Positions 34,433 to 43,015 of a stretch of DNA of 64,000 nt are shown piece by piece. The stretch covers positions 202,007 to 266,006 of the forward strand of contig NZ_FMAG01000002.1 in assembly GCF_900094585.1 (NCBI RefSeq), in the 5' to 3' direction. The stretch is from Martinezella multihospitum (GTDB lineage: Bacteria; Pseudomonadota; Alphaproteobacteria; Rhizobiales; Rhizobiaceae). Numbering within the stretch: the stretch's first letter is position 1; the number at the start of each line of letters is the position of its first letter. The notes under the pieces are model-generated. The model saw only the letters and a program-made list of their open reading frames with translations, did not search any database and was not told where the DNA came from. The position numbers were made by a program, and so were the translations under genes.

Positions 34433-35098
34433 TCAATTCCGGACCACGGCATTTCGCCCAAGACGAGGTTCCGTTCCTGCCAGCAGTCGCTGAATGTTCG
34501 TACGATGGCGCGCTATCACGTAAAGGCCGCCGGCAATCACCAACAATCGATAAGGTAACGGCTGCTCCAGGCCGCAAATAAGGGCAATCGCAGTCAAGGC
34601 TGCCAGGATTGAGCCCAGAGAAACAATCCGAAAAATAGCCAAGGCAACCCCAAAAACGGTCACTGCACCTAATCCCACCGGCCAGGCTATGGCCAGCAAA
34701 AGGCCAAGTCCCGTTGCAACGGATTTGCCGCCTCTAAAATTCAACCAAATCGGGCGGCTATGTCCCAGCAACGCGGCAAGTCCGGCCAAACAAACAGCCC
34801 AGGGAACCAAGCTTTGTTGGCTCTGCGAACCAAGCGCGGTCGGCAGTGTATCGAACCAAGGATAGAACCAACGGGCAAAGACGATCGCCGCGGCGCCCTT
34901 CAGCACATCGATCGCGAGCACCGCCAGGGCGGCCCATTTCCCGAGAGTGCGCAACACATTTGTTGCGCCGGTGGATTTGGAACCAAGTTCCCGAATATCA
35001 ACGCCCTTGAGCAGTCTTCCCGCCAGATAGCCCGTGGGTATGGAGCCGAAGAGATAGGCGATCGCCAATCCAGCGACATTTGCGATCCAGAAACCCAT
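34433..35098 (-). CDS. plsY: Glycerol-3-phosphate acyltransferase PlsY
   Basis: A 221-residue membrane protein. It uses acyl-phosphate to acylate sn-glycerol-3-phosphate, the first step of phospholipid synthesis. The PlsY motifs are clear: GSIPTGYLAGRLLKGVDIRELGSKSTGATNVLR near the N-terminus (motif 1), GHSRPIWLNFRGGKSVATGLG (motif 2), and a late motif RHRTNIQRLLAGTEPRLG. Start ATG 35098 is chosen over GTG 35107 because the GAGG ribosome site is too close to the GTG. It is not in a lipid operon; a second genomic plsY is likely elsewhere. Confidence 0.9.
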   Translation of the reverse strand: MGFWIANVAGLAIAYLFGSIPTGYLAGRLLKGVDIRELGSKSTGATNVLRTLGKWAALAVLAIDVLKGAAAIVFARWFYPWFDTLPTALGSQSQQSLVPWAVCLAGLAALLGHSRPIWLNFRGGKSVATGLGLLLAIAWPVGLGAVTVFGVALAIFRIVSLGSILAALTAIALICGLEQPLPYRLLVIAGGLYVIARHRTNIQRLLAGTEPRLGRNAVVRN

Positions 35099-35214
35099 GA
35101 GCGTCACCTCTGTCTAAGTCTTTGCCCGTCATCGGTCGCGAGCAGGAATTGCGATGTCGCGAAACTCTTGGAGACTGTCCGAAAGCTCGTAAAGGCCATG
35201 GTCCTATGCTGGTG

Positions 35215-35583
35215 TCAGTTTGCTCGGGGCATCGGCTGCAAGAAAGTTCGCTCGTAGCTGATGAATGGCGGGTTTTTGCCGAAGCGTTCATTTGCGGCAA
35301 TTCCGTCCGGGTCGGCTGCAACACGCTCGCGGTATTGCAAGTAGGTTGTCTCATCTGGAAATGTGAATAGTGCGACCGCTGTATTGCCGGGTCCTTCCTC
35401 ACCTATACCCGGAAAGCTCACTCCGGCCTCTGCCGGCTTGTCCCGGGGTATGAAATAGCCGTGATGTGTTCCGCCATGGCGTTCGATGAGCTCAATCCAA
35501 ATTCGGCTGTAAGCTTCGAATTCCGAAATTCTGTGGAGATCGATGCGGTAGCGAACTTCGCACGTAACCGGGCTTTTGAGCAT
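35215..35583 (-). CDS. NIPSNAP-family protein
   Basis: A 122-residue ferredoxin-like dimeric alpha/beta barrel protein of the NIPSNAP group. It begins CEVRYRIDLHRISEFEAYSRIWIELIERHGG, then has the GYFIPRDKP turn and FTFPDETTYLQYRERVAAD helix. Biochemical function of bacterial members is not established. It lies 117 bases upstream of plsY on the same strand. Confidence 0.85.
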   Translation of the reverse strand: MLKSPVTCEVRYRIDLHRISEFEAYSRIWIELIERHGGTHHGYFIPRDKPAEAGVSFPGIGEEGPGNTAVALFTFPDETTYLQYRERVAADPDGIAANERFGKNPPFISYERTFLQPMPRAN

Positions 35584-35918
35584 TGAAAGACCATTTCCTT
35601 AGATCACAGGCAGGCACCAGGGTTCCTGCATCCAATCGGCCGTGACCTTATGCCATGGCGCACCTTTCCGGAATAGACTGCCCGAACTGCTGCTTCTGCC
35701 GGAGGCGACCGACGATTACGCAGGTCCGGACAATCCGGTGCGCTGTGACATCTGAAACCAGACGTTCGCAACACCCGCACAAAAATCTCCGAACACCGCA
35801 GCCAAATCCCGCATTGAAGCCAAGGCTTAGCATGTCTGCCCCGCGCTTTTTGCTATTCCCTTCCTGTCATGAACGTGTTACCAGCCCTCGCCAACTTCCA
35901 AGCAACACTTGCAAGATC

Positions 35919-35943
35919 GCCCGGTAGACGATTCGTTCCGGGC
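35919..35943 (+). promoter_or_regulatory. Hairpin in the guaB leader
   Basis: GCCCGG/CCGGGC separated by 13 bases and followed by a loose T-rich stretch (TTTCCTGTTTTT), 33 bases before guaB. It resembles a weak terminator or attenuator. The 392-base gap from 35584 to 35975 holds no other supported feature. Confidence 0.3.
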
Positions 35944-35975
35944 TTTCCTGTTTTTCACAGACGAAGGAATTGGCC

Positions 35976-37460
35976 ATGGCACGCATTATTGAAACGTCAA
36001 CCGGGTTGGATGCTCTGACATTCGACGACGTGCTCCTGCAGCCGGGACACTCCGAGGTCATGCCGGGCCAGACGAATATCGCGACCCGCATCGCCCAGGA
36101 CATCGAGCTCAACCTGCCGATCCTCTCCGCCGCGATGGATACGGTCACGGAAAGCCGCCTTGCGATCGCCATGGCCCAGGCCGGCGGCATGGGTGTTATC
36201 CACCGCAATCTGACGCCGCTGCAGCAGGCTGAAGAAGTCCGCCAGGTCAAGAAGTTCGAAAGCGGCATGGTGGTCAATCCGGTCACCATCGGTCCGGATG
36301 CCACGCTTGCCGAAGCGCTCGCTTTGATGAAGGCGCACGGCATTTCCGGCATCCCGGTCGTCGAAAAGTCGCATCGCCTCGTCGGCATCCTCACCAACCG
36401 CGATGTCCGCTTCGCCTCCGACCCATCCCAGAAGATCTACGAGCTGATGACCCGCGAAAATCTGGTCACGGTCGCGGAAAGCGTCCAGCAGCAGGAAGCC
36501 AAGCGTTTGCTGCACAAGCATCGCATCGAAAAGCTACTTGTCGTCGATGCTGACAGCCGTCTGGTCGGTTTGATTACCGTCAAGGATATCGAGAAGTCGC
36601 AGCTCAACCCGAACGCTTCGAAGGATGCGCAGGGCCGGCTTCGCGCCGCCGCCGCCATCAGTGTCGGCGACGATGGCTATGAGCGCGCCGAGCGCCTGAT
36701 CGATGCCGGCGTCGACCTTCTGGTCGTCGATACGGCCCACGGCCACTCGCAGCGCGTTCTCGATGCCGTCACCCGCGTCAAGAAGCTTTCCAACTCGGTG
36801 CGCATCATGGCCGGCAATGTCGCCACCTATGACGGCACGCGGGCGCTGATCGATGCCGGTGCTGACGCCGTCAAGGTCGGTATCGGCCCCGGCTCCATCT
36901 GCACGACCCGTATCGTCGCCGGCGTCGGCGTGCCGCAGCTCGCCGCCATCATGTCGGCTGTGCAGGCCGCGCAGGATCAGAACATCCCCGTCATCGCCGA
37001 TGGCGGCATCAAGTTCTCGGGCGACCTGGCAAAGGCGATCGCCGCCGGTGCCTCCGCCGCGATGATCGGTTCGCTGCTCGCCGGCACGGACGAAAGCCCG
37101 GGCGAGGTCTATCTGTACCAGGGCCGCTCCTTCAAGGCCTATCGCGGCATGGGCTCCGTCGGCGCCATGGCCCGCGGCTCGGCTGACCGCTACTTCCAGG
37201 CAGAGGTTCGCGACACGCTGAAGCTCGTGCCGGAAGGCATCGAAGGCCAGGTCCCTTATAAGGGTTCCGTTTCCGGTGTGCTGCACCAGCTCGCAGGCGG
37301 CCTCAAGGCGGCCATGGGCTATGTCGGCGGCTCCGACCTCAAGGATTTCCAGGAGCGCGCGACTTTCGTGCGCATCTCCGGCGCGGGCCTGCGTGAAAGC
37401 CATGCCCACGACGTCACGATCACGCGCGAAAGTCCGAACTATCCGGGCGCAGGCGGCTGA
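35976..37460 (+). CDS. guaB: IMP dehydrogenase
   Basis: A 494-residue enzyme that oxidises IMP to XMP with NAD+, the rate-limiting step of guanine nucleotide synthesis. The catalytic cysteine is C309 in [13 protein letters not shown]. Two CBS domains are inserted at about 95-205. The flap segment [14 protein letters not shown] is present. Start at 35976 has AAGGAA 8 bases upstream; a TTG at 35970 is in frame but worse placed. The gene stands alone. Confidence 0.97.
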   Translation: MARIIETSTGLDALTFDDVLLQPGHSEVMPGQTNIATRIAQDIELNLPILSAAMDTVTESRLAIAMAQAGGMGVIHRNLTPLQQAEEVRQVKKFESGMVVNPVTIGPDATLAEALALMKAHGISGIPVVEKSHRLVGILTNRDVRFASDPSQKIYELMTRENLVTVAESVQQQEAKRLLHKHRIEKLLVVDADSRLVGLITVKDIEKSQLNPNASKDAQGRLRAAAAISVGDDGYERAERLIDAGVDLLVVDTAHGHSQRVLDAVTRVKKLSNSVRIMAGNVATYDGTRALIDAGADAVKVGIGPGSICTTRIVAGVGVPQLAAIMSAVQAAQDQNIPVIADGGIKFSGDLAKAIAAGASAAMIGSLLAGTDESPGEVYLYQGRSFKAYRGMGSVGAMARGSADRYFQAEVRDTLKLVPEGIEGQVPYKGSVSGVLHQLAGGLKAAMGYVGGSDLKDFQERATFVRISGAGLRESHAHDVTITRESPNYPGAGG

Positions 37461-37499
37461 TTGATGGCAGATCGCGCTTCGGGCAACGTCAGGTCCCTA

Positions 37500-37604
37500 C
37501 TGCATAATTCCTTAAATCGCGATCGATTTAAGGATAAAATTATGCAGCAGATTAAACGTGCTACAGCGACCTTTGCGTGTCACATATGACACGCGGCGCT
37601 GTAG
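37500..37604 (+). repeat. Left composite palindromic repeat (CTGCATA and CTACAGCG modules)
   Basis: Two palindromes in a row. Module A (37500-37547): outer arms CTGCATAATT/AATTATGCAG with inner arms CCTTAAATCG/CGATTTAAGG. Module B (37561-37604): outer CTACAGCG/CGCTGTAG with inner GCGTGTCA/TGACACGC. Module B overlaps the start of the downstream membrane-protein gene. Modules A and B reappear in reverse order at 38164-38275. Confidence 0.85.
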
Positions 37605-38158
37605 AGGGCCTGACAGCGATCCTCGCAGCGCTTTCGCTGGCACTGTTTGCCTGGATCTATGCCGGCTTCGTCCGCGCGTTCAGCGATGCCGCAGCCGGCC
37701 AGTCGATGCTCGATGCCCGCATCGGCGGCTATGAAAGCGACGACGTCGTCGCCATGCTGCGCTATCTCAAGGAGCATCCCGATCCGGCCGCGATCCTGCA
37801 TTCCATGTATCTCGGGCCGGAGCTGATTTTCCCGCTGGTGTTGGGGGGATTGCTGTTTTGCCTGATGCGGCTGGTCGGGCCGGGCGGCTTTTTCTTCGGC
37901 CGGCCGATCCCACCCGGCGCGACCATAGTCATTTTCTGCCTGCCGATCTTCTACACACTCGTCGATTATGCCGAGAATATCGCCGGCCTGATGCTCTATC
38001 CGCCGGCAACGCCCTCGGATGCCACGGTATCGCTGCTTGCGAGCCTGCTGCCCATCATCGTGCGGCTGAAATTCCTGACGCTGGTCGTGACGGTTATTCT
38101 GCTGGCCCGCTTCGCGATTTTTCGCTACCTCTCGCCGGGCGGCTCCAAGCCGTCCTGA
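37586..38158 (+). CDS. Membrane protein of unknown function
   Basis: A 190-residue protein with about four transmembrane helices: about 8-30 (LTAILAALSLALFAWIYAGFV), 80-100 (FPLVLGGLLFCLMRLVG), 112-132 (ATIVIFCLPIFYTLVDYAENI) and 152-175 (LKFLTLVVTVILLARFAIFRY). No enzyme motif recognised. The first helix starts within 10 residues of ATG 37586, so this start is needed; it lies inside a palindrome and has no ribosome-binding site, so initiation may depend on RNA folding. GTG 37577 is in frame as an alternative. Palindromic repeats bracket the gene on both sides. Confidence 0.7.
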   Translation: MTRGAVEGLTAILAALSLALFAWIYAGFVRAFSDAAAGQSMLDARIGGYESDDVVAMLRYLKEHPDPAAILHSMYLGPELIFPLVLGGLLFCLMRLVGPGGFFFGRPIPPGATIVIFCLPIFYTLVDYAENIAGLMLYPPATPSDATVSLLASLLPIIVRLKFLTLVVTVILLARFAIFRYLSPGGSKPS

Positions 38159-38163
38159 TCGAT

Positions 38164-38275
38164 TACAGCGACCTTTGCGCGTCATACGTGACGCGCAAAG
38201 GTCGCTGTAGCACTTTAAATTTACTGCATAGCTTTGTCCTTAAATCGGAATCGATTTAAGGACAAAGCTATGCAG
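38164..38275 (+). repeat. Right composite palindromic repeat (mirror image of the left one)
   Basis: Module B (38164-38210) has perfect 21-base arms beginning TACAGCGACCTTTGCGCG, with loop TACG. Module A (38224-38275) has perfect 24-base arms beginning CTGCATAGCTTTGTCC, with loop GAAT. Order is B then A, the reverse of the left element. They follow the gene stop by 5 bases and lie before the MAPEG gene. Confidence 0.9.
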
Positions 38276-38312
38276 TGGTTCGGCTTTCGGAAATTCCAAA
38301 GGAGTTGGCGGC

Positions 38313-38735
38313 GTGACAGGCTATGAAATGTTCTGGCCCATGGTGGCGCATGCGGTGCTGGTCTTCATCCTCTACGCGCTCCTCGGATGGCGTCGCCGCG
38401 TTCTCGTCAAAGCCGGCCGGATACAGCCTGCGAACTTTCGCGAGAACCATGCCGCCAATGAGCCGGCCGAAAGCCTGGTGGTGCGCAACAGCATCGCCAA
38501 CCAGTTCGAGGTCCCGTTGCTGTTCCATGCCTGCTGCATCGTGCTCTATACCACCCAGGCGGATAATCTGGCGGCCATAATCCTCGCCTGGATCTTCGTC
38601 GTGGCGCGCTATGCGCATGCCTACGTGCACGTCACCAGCAACAATCTGCGTTATCGTAGCCCGCTCTTTGCTCTCGGCTTTGCGGCGCTCGTCTTTATGT
38701 GGGCGTGGCTCGCCATCTGGCTTGCCTTCTCCTGA
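38313..38735 (+). CDS. MAPEG-family membrane protein
   Basis: A 140-residue protein with four hydrophobic segments. The MAPEG signature is in the second half: NQFEVPLLFHACCIVL and VARYAHAYVHVTSNNLRYRSPLF, which includes the R-Y/H-V-x-x-N-N-L-R-Y pattern. MAPEG proteins include microsomal glutathione transferases; the substrate here is unknown. GTG 38313 is supported by AAAGGAG at 38298-38304. Confidence 0.88.
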   Translation: MTGYEMFWPMVAHAVLVFILYALLGWRRRVLVKAGRIQPANFRENHAANEPAESLVVRNSIANQFEVPLLFHACCIVLYTTQADNLAAIILAWIFVVARYAHAYVHVTSNNLRYRSPLFALGFAALVFMWAWLAIWLAFS

Positions 38736-38879
38736 TCAAGGATGATGACCGCAGCAGCAACCTGTGGTAACGCATTTGTGTTTTTCCTTTATCGTTACGC
38801 CTCCACCCGTTGACCTATCTTGTCAGCGGGTAGCTGGTCGTTTGTTGCCTGCTGCCGGGGAAACAGGGAGAACAGGACC

Positions 38880-39761
38880 ATGAGCACGGAAAAGCCCGTT
38901 GTAACGCAGGCGATGATCAACGCCTATGACGAATATACGCATTTGACGCTCGATCGTCGGGGTTTCATGGAAAAGCTGACCAAGCTTGCCGGCTCGGCCG
39001 GGGCCGCCGCCGCCATCGCGCCGCTGCTTGCCGCCAACAAGGCAAGCGCCGAGGTCATTGCCGCCGATGACAGCAGGCTGGAAGCAAAGGATGTGACTTT
39101 TGCCGGTAGCAAGGGTGAGATGAAGGGGTATCTCGCCCGCCCGAAGGATGCGGCCGGCAAGCTCGGCGGCGTCATCGTCATCCACGAGAACCGTGGCCTC
39201 AACCCGCATATCCGTGATGTCGCCCGTCGCATGGCGCTGGAAGGTTTCGTCGCGCTGGCACCGGATTTCCTGTCGCCGCTCGGCGGCACGCCCGGGGATG
39301 AAGACAAGGCGCGCGACATGTTCACCAATCTCGATCCGGCATTGACGGCCGCCAATGCCGAGGCGAGCCTGACCTACCTCGCGAAGACGGATGGTGCCAA
39401 CGGCAATGTCGGCGCCGTTGGCTTCTGCTGGGGCGGCGGTCTCGTCAATCGTTTCGCGACGATCTCGCCGGAGCTGAAGGCGGGGGTCGCCTATTATGGC
39501 GCTCAGCCGCCGGCGGGCGACGTTCCAAAGATCAAGGCGGCCCTGCTGCTGCACTATGCCGGCCTCGACGACCGCATCAACGCCGGCATCGATGCCTATC
39601 GCAAGGAGTTGCAGGCCGGCGGCAAGACTTTCGAGATCTTTGTCTATGACGGAGTCAATCATGCCTTCAACAACGATACCTCGGCTGCCCGATATGACAA
39701 GAAGGCGGCCGACCTCGCTTGGGGCAGGACGGTCGAATTTTTGAAGAAGTACGTGTCCTAG
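38880..39761 (+). CDS. Dienelactone hydrolase-family protein with Tat-like N-terminus
   Basis: A 293-residue alpha/beta hydrolase. Residues 24-55 (LDRRGFMEKLTKLAGSAGAAAAIAPLLA) resemble a twin-arginine signal, with RR at 26-27, set after a 25-residue cytoplasmic lead. The catalytic cysteine is C183 in GFCWGGG, and the catalytic His lies in DGVNHAFNND. E103 in IHENRGL is the conserved partner. Other Rhizobium annotations call this 'dienelactone hydrolase'; the natural substrate is unknown. GGGAG at about 38866 precedes ATG 38880. Confidence 0.9.
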   Translation: MSTEKPVVTQAMINAYDEYTHLTLDRRGFMEKLTKLAGSAGAAAAIAPLLAANKASAEVIAADDSRLEAKDVTFAGSKGEMKGYLARPKDAAGKLGGVIVIHENRGLNPHIRDVARRMALEGFVALAPDFLSPLGGTPGDEDKARDMFTNLDPALTAANAEASLTYLAKTDGANGNVGAVGFCWGGGLVNRFATISPELKAGVAYYGAQPPAGDVPKIKAALLLHYAGLDDRINAGIDAYRKELQAGGKTFEIFVYDGVNHAFNNDTSAARYDKKAADLAWGRTVEFLKKYVS

Positions 39762-39970
39762 AACGACACAAATCGCCGATGTGGGCGTGTCGGCCATAGG
39801 TTGGTTACGAGGGCGAAACCATGTTTCGGCCTCGTTTCCCGGAGTTCGATTACCGCTCCTAAGTGATGATTAAAATTGAGCTTTTCCCGTTTACGCGCAT
39901 TGAACGCGTCTGGTGTCATAGCGTCAGCGCGCTTGAGCGTCGTTCAGTATGACAATGAAACGGGTAAAGA

Positions 39971-40603
39971 ATGAAGCCGAATAAGCCTGACCGCGTCACG
40001 TTCCGAAAAAGGCCACAGCAGGAGCGAAGTATCCAGCGTGTCGATGCCATCCTGTCGGTTGCGGCTGCGCTGATCGCCGAGAAAGGCGTCAGCGCCATGA
40101 AGATGACGGAGCTGGCTGCGGTTGCCACGGTCCCGATCGGTTCCGTCTATCAGTATTTTCCCGACAAGGCCGCGATCGTCAGAGCTTTGCTTGACCGGCA
40201 CTCCAGTCGTATCCAGCAAAAGGTGAGCGAAGCCTTTGCCATCGTGACATCGCTCGATCACGCCATCGAGCTCGCTTGCGGCATGATCGATTGGTACTAT
40301 CGCGAATATCGCAGCGATCCCGCCTATCTCGGCGTCTGGCTCGGCACGGATATCGATAGGGATATTCTCCAGCTCAACATACAGCACAGCAATCGTGTCG
40401 CCGAAATTTTCCTGGAAAGCATTCGGCCGTTCCTGCCGACCGAAAGCCGCATCGACCTTGAGGCGCGCACCCAGCTGTTCAGCCATCTGATCGGCGCATC
40501 CGTCCGTTTTGCCATCATGAGCGACGACGAGATGGCCAAGCGCATGCTGCACGAATGGAAGCAGGTGATCCGCGCCACCCTGCTGGCGGAGCCGGCGCAA
40601 TAA
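39971..40603 (+). CDS. TetR-family transcriptional regulator
   Basis: A 210-residue TetR repressor. Helix-turn-helix at about 20-65 (RVDAILSVAAALIAEKGVSAMKMTELAAVATVPIGSVYQYFPDKAAIVRALL), followed by a ligand-binding helical domain. It is not close to an obvious target: the next genes are a LysR and, upstream, a dienelactone hydrolase. Confidence 0.92.
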   Translation: MKPNKPDRVTFRKRPQQERSIQRVDAILSVAAALIAEKGVSAMKMTELAAVATVPIGSVYQYFPDKAAIVRALLDRHSSRIQQKVSEAFAIVTSLDHAIELACGMIDWYYREYRSDPAYLGVWLGTDIDRDILQLNIQHSNRVAEIFLESIRPFLPTESRIDLEARTQLFSHLIGASVRFAIMSDDEMAKRMLHEWKQVIRATLLAEPAQ

Positions 40604-40639
40604 CCATCGTCGAAGCTAATCGGCTGGTGCGCTTCTAGC

Positions 40640-41593
40640 TCACCAGCCCGGTAGAATGTGCCCGGCACGCAGTCGCGGGTAGAAGCGCGTATAGGTTTTC
40701 ACCTCGCCATCAAGATCGTCATCCACAGCAGCCGGCGTGATGTTGTCGAGGCACGCCGAGATATGTGCGGTGATGGCATTCATCAGCGATACGGAGAGGC
40801 CGGCCCGCTTCATGATGCCGATCTGCACCGGCGGCAGCGGCGGGAAGCCGTCAGCCTGGGTCAGCACCTTCATGCCGGTGCGCAGAGCTGATTCCGGCAT
40901 GACCGAAACCGCCATGCCGGCAAGCACGGCCGCTGCGACGACGGTGCAGGACCAGCTGGTGAACAGGATCTGATAGTCGCGGCCGCCGGCATCGAGCGCT
41001 GAGCAGGCGAGCTGTCGCCACTGACAGTCGCGACGCCCGACGGCAAGCGGAATGGGCGCGTCGTCACGCAGCGGATGGTTGGCCGAGCCAACCCAGCAGA
41101 GCGGCTCCGTGCGCACCACATCCGACATACGTTCGCGCGGATTATGGGTGACGAGCGCGATATCGAGCTCGCCGCGATGCATACGCTCGGCAAGATCCAC
41201 CGAGGGTTCGCAGACGATGTAGAGCTCGACATTCGGATGCGTCTTGGCGAAGCGGCCGATGATTTCAGGCATGTAGCGGTCGGCATAATCGTCCGGTGTG
41301 CCAATGCGCAGCGTGCCTTCAAGACGGTTGTCGTCGAAGGCGGCGATAGCTTCGTTGTTCAGGCGAATGATCCGGCGGGCATAGTTCAGCAGCTTGTCGC
41401 CTTCCGCCGTCAGGCGGTTGCCGCGGCCGTCCTTGATGAAAAGCTGCTTGCCGACCCGCTCTTCCAGCCGGCGCATCTGCATGGAGACGGCCGACTGGGT
41501 CTTGAATACCCGGTCGGCAGCCTTGGTGAAGCTGCCGGAATCCACGATTGCGATGAAGGTCTGCAACTGATCGATATCAAGCGGCGCGGACAT
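40640..41593 (-). CDS. LysR-family regulator, LsrB/VtlR-like
   Basis: A 317-residue LysR protein. Helix-turn-helix at about 5-64 (IDQLQTFIAIVDSGSFTKAADRVFKTQSAVSMQMRRLEERVG) and segments RIIRLNNEAIAAFDDNRLEG and GTPDDYADRYMPEI closely resemble LsrB/VtlR of rhizobia and Brucella, from memory. Those regulators control small DUF1127 proteins and sRNAs. Here the gene is divergent from a DUF1127 gene, which fits. The start ATG 41593 is preceded by AGGTGAG; a GTG at 41602 is also in frame. Usual LsrB sits next to trxB, so this may be a paralog. Confidence 0.85.
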   Translation of the reverse strand: MSAPLDIDQLQTFIAIVDSGSFTKAADRVFKTQSAVSMQMRRLEERVGKQLFIKDGRGNRLTAEGDKLLNYARRIIRLNNEAIAAFDDNRLEGTLRIGTPDDYADRYMPEIIGRFAKTHPNVELYIVCEPSVDLAERMHRGELDIALVTHNPRERMSDVVRTEPLCWVGSANHPLRDDAPIPLAVGRRDCQWRQLACSALDAGGRDYQILFTSWSCTVVAAAVLAGMAVSVMPESALRTGMKVLTQADGFPPLPPVQIGIMKRAGLSVSLMNAITAHISACLDNITPAAVDDDLDGEVKTYTRFYPRLRAGHILPGW

Positions 41594-41794
41594 GGATCTC
41601 ACCTATAAAGGAGTTTGATAGTTATCATTAGAAACATTCGTTGGACTGATCAATAGGGCTTTGGCATCTTCTGAATGCAATTCAGCATACCAATCGAACA
41701 GAGACACCTGTCGAACTCCTCCCGGCCTTCGCCCCTTTTCCGGATCATCGGGAAGGGGCTTGGCTCGCGTGTGCCCAAAGAAAGGAATACGGAA

Positions 41795-42094
41795 ATGCGC
41801 ACGACAGATCGGACCCTTGACCTCGGCCTGGCAACGCCATCGCTGTCGCTGACGGCACGCATGATGCTTGCTTTGGGCAACGTTGCATCGATCTGGCGCG
41901 CAATCCGAAATCGCCAGGAGATCAACTATCTGAATGAGCTAAATGATAGCCAGCTGTGCGACATCGGCCTCAGCAGGCAGGATGTGAGCTCCGCGCTGAC
42001 TACCTCGACCTTCTTCGAGGACCCGTCCAGCTACCTGACCAATTCCGCGCGTCGCCGCACGCGCCTTTCCGCCTTCAGCAGCTTTAGAGGCTGA
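41795..42094 (+). CDS. DUF1127-containing small protein
   Basis: A 99-residue protein with a central DUF1127 segment (WRAIRNRQEINYLNELNDSQLCDIGLSRQDV), an Arg-rich short domain found in many alphaproteobacterial small proteins involved in RNA turnover, phosphate or stress responses. ATG 41795 is chosen because AAAGGA lies at 41781-41786; an in-frame ATG at 41675 would add 40 residues with no family similarity. It is divergent from the LsrB/VtlR-like LysR gene and is followed by a strong terminator. Confidence 0.85.
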   Translation: MRTTDRTLDLGLATPSLSLTARMMLALGNVASIWRAIRNRQEINYLNELNDSQLCDIGLSRQDVSSALTTSTFFEDPSSYLTNSARRRTRLSAFSSFRG

Positions 42095-42146
42095 CGGCGG
42101 ACAACAGTTTCCCCGCAGGGTGATAGCCAATAAGCCCTGCCTCTTT

Positions 42147-42190
42147 CCCGGTGTTCGGCCCAAGGGCCAACACCGGGTTTTTTCTTTTTG
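42147..42190 (+). terminator. Rho-independent terminator of the DUF1127 gene
   Basis: CCCGGTGTT pairs with AACACCGGG, with an inner GGCC/GGCC stem, followed by TTTTTTCTTTTT. Confidence 0.93.
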
Positions 42191-42284
42191 GGCGCTGTTT
42201 CGGCGATGAAACATGCGCGGCGAAGTTGCCTCGGGCGGCAATGACCTTATCTTATGATCCGATGCGAAGAATGGGGATTCGACG

Positions 42285-42866
42285 ATGGCAACGGTAATCT
42301 TCTTCCACTCCGTCTATGGTCTGCGCTCGCTTGAGCATGAAGCGGTCGAGCGTGTGCAGGCGGCGGGGCATAAGGCTTTCGCACCGGATCTCTATGAAGG
42401 GCTGATCGCGCGATCGATCGACGAGGGTTTCGAGTTCAAGGACGAGGTCGGCTGGCCGACGATCTGCGAACGTGCTGAATGGGCGCTCGCCGGTCTGCCT
42501 GCCTCGACCGTGCTTGCCGGCTTTTCGATGGGCGCCGCCGTCGCCGCCAGTCTCTGGCCAAAGCGGGAGAAGACCGCCGGCATCCTGTTCCTGCACGGCA
42601 TTGCCTCCATCGCCGACAATGCGCGCAAGGGTTTGCCCCTGCAGCTTCATCTGGCCGATCCCGATCCGTTCGAGCCGGAGGAAGACGTTGCCAGCTGGCG
42701 ACAGGCCGTCGCCAAGTCCGGCGTCGCGGCAGAGATCTTCCGGTATCCGGGCGGTGGCGGCCATCTCTATACCGATGCCAGCCTGCCAGATTATAGCGCC
42801 CAGGCCGCCGATCTCACCTGGAAGCGTGTCATCGACTTCCTTGACGCAGTCGATGCCAATGCGTGA
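42285..42866 (+). CDS. Dienelactone hydrolase-like protein with Ser nucleophile
   Basis: A 193-residue alpha/beta hydrolase. Nucleophile elbow GFSMGA (S in place of the usual Cys of dienelactone hydrolase), N-terminal oxyanion HSVYGLR, and catalytic His in GGGHLYTDASLPDY. Length is that of the short DLH group. It is transcribed in the same direction as, and separate from, the DUF1127 gene. Substrate unknown. Confidence 0.87.
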   Translation: MATVIFFHSVYGLRSLEHEAVERVQAAGHKAFAPDLYEGLIARSIDEGFEFKDEVGWPTICERAEWALAGLPASTVLAGFSMGAAVAASLWPKREKTAGILFLHGIASIADNARKGLPLQLHLADPDPFEPEEDVASWRQAVAKSGVAAEIFRYPGGGGHLYTDASLPDYSAQAADLTWKRVIDFLDAVDANA

Positions 42867-43015
42867 AATGCCTGCATCTTCACTCGCAGGACTTGAACTG
42901 AAGATGCCGCTCGCCTAGTTTGTGAGCATCGTTGATACCAACAGGATGTGTGCCCCGATGAAAATTGACCCGACCGCAATGCCGTTCAGCCTTGCCATCG
43001 GGGAAATTCTTGCTC

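Noticed and set aside
35655..35927. A 90-residue plus-strand frame upstream of guaB
   Set aside because: No ribosome site, Arg/Pro-rich random-looking composition and no family resemblance.
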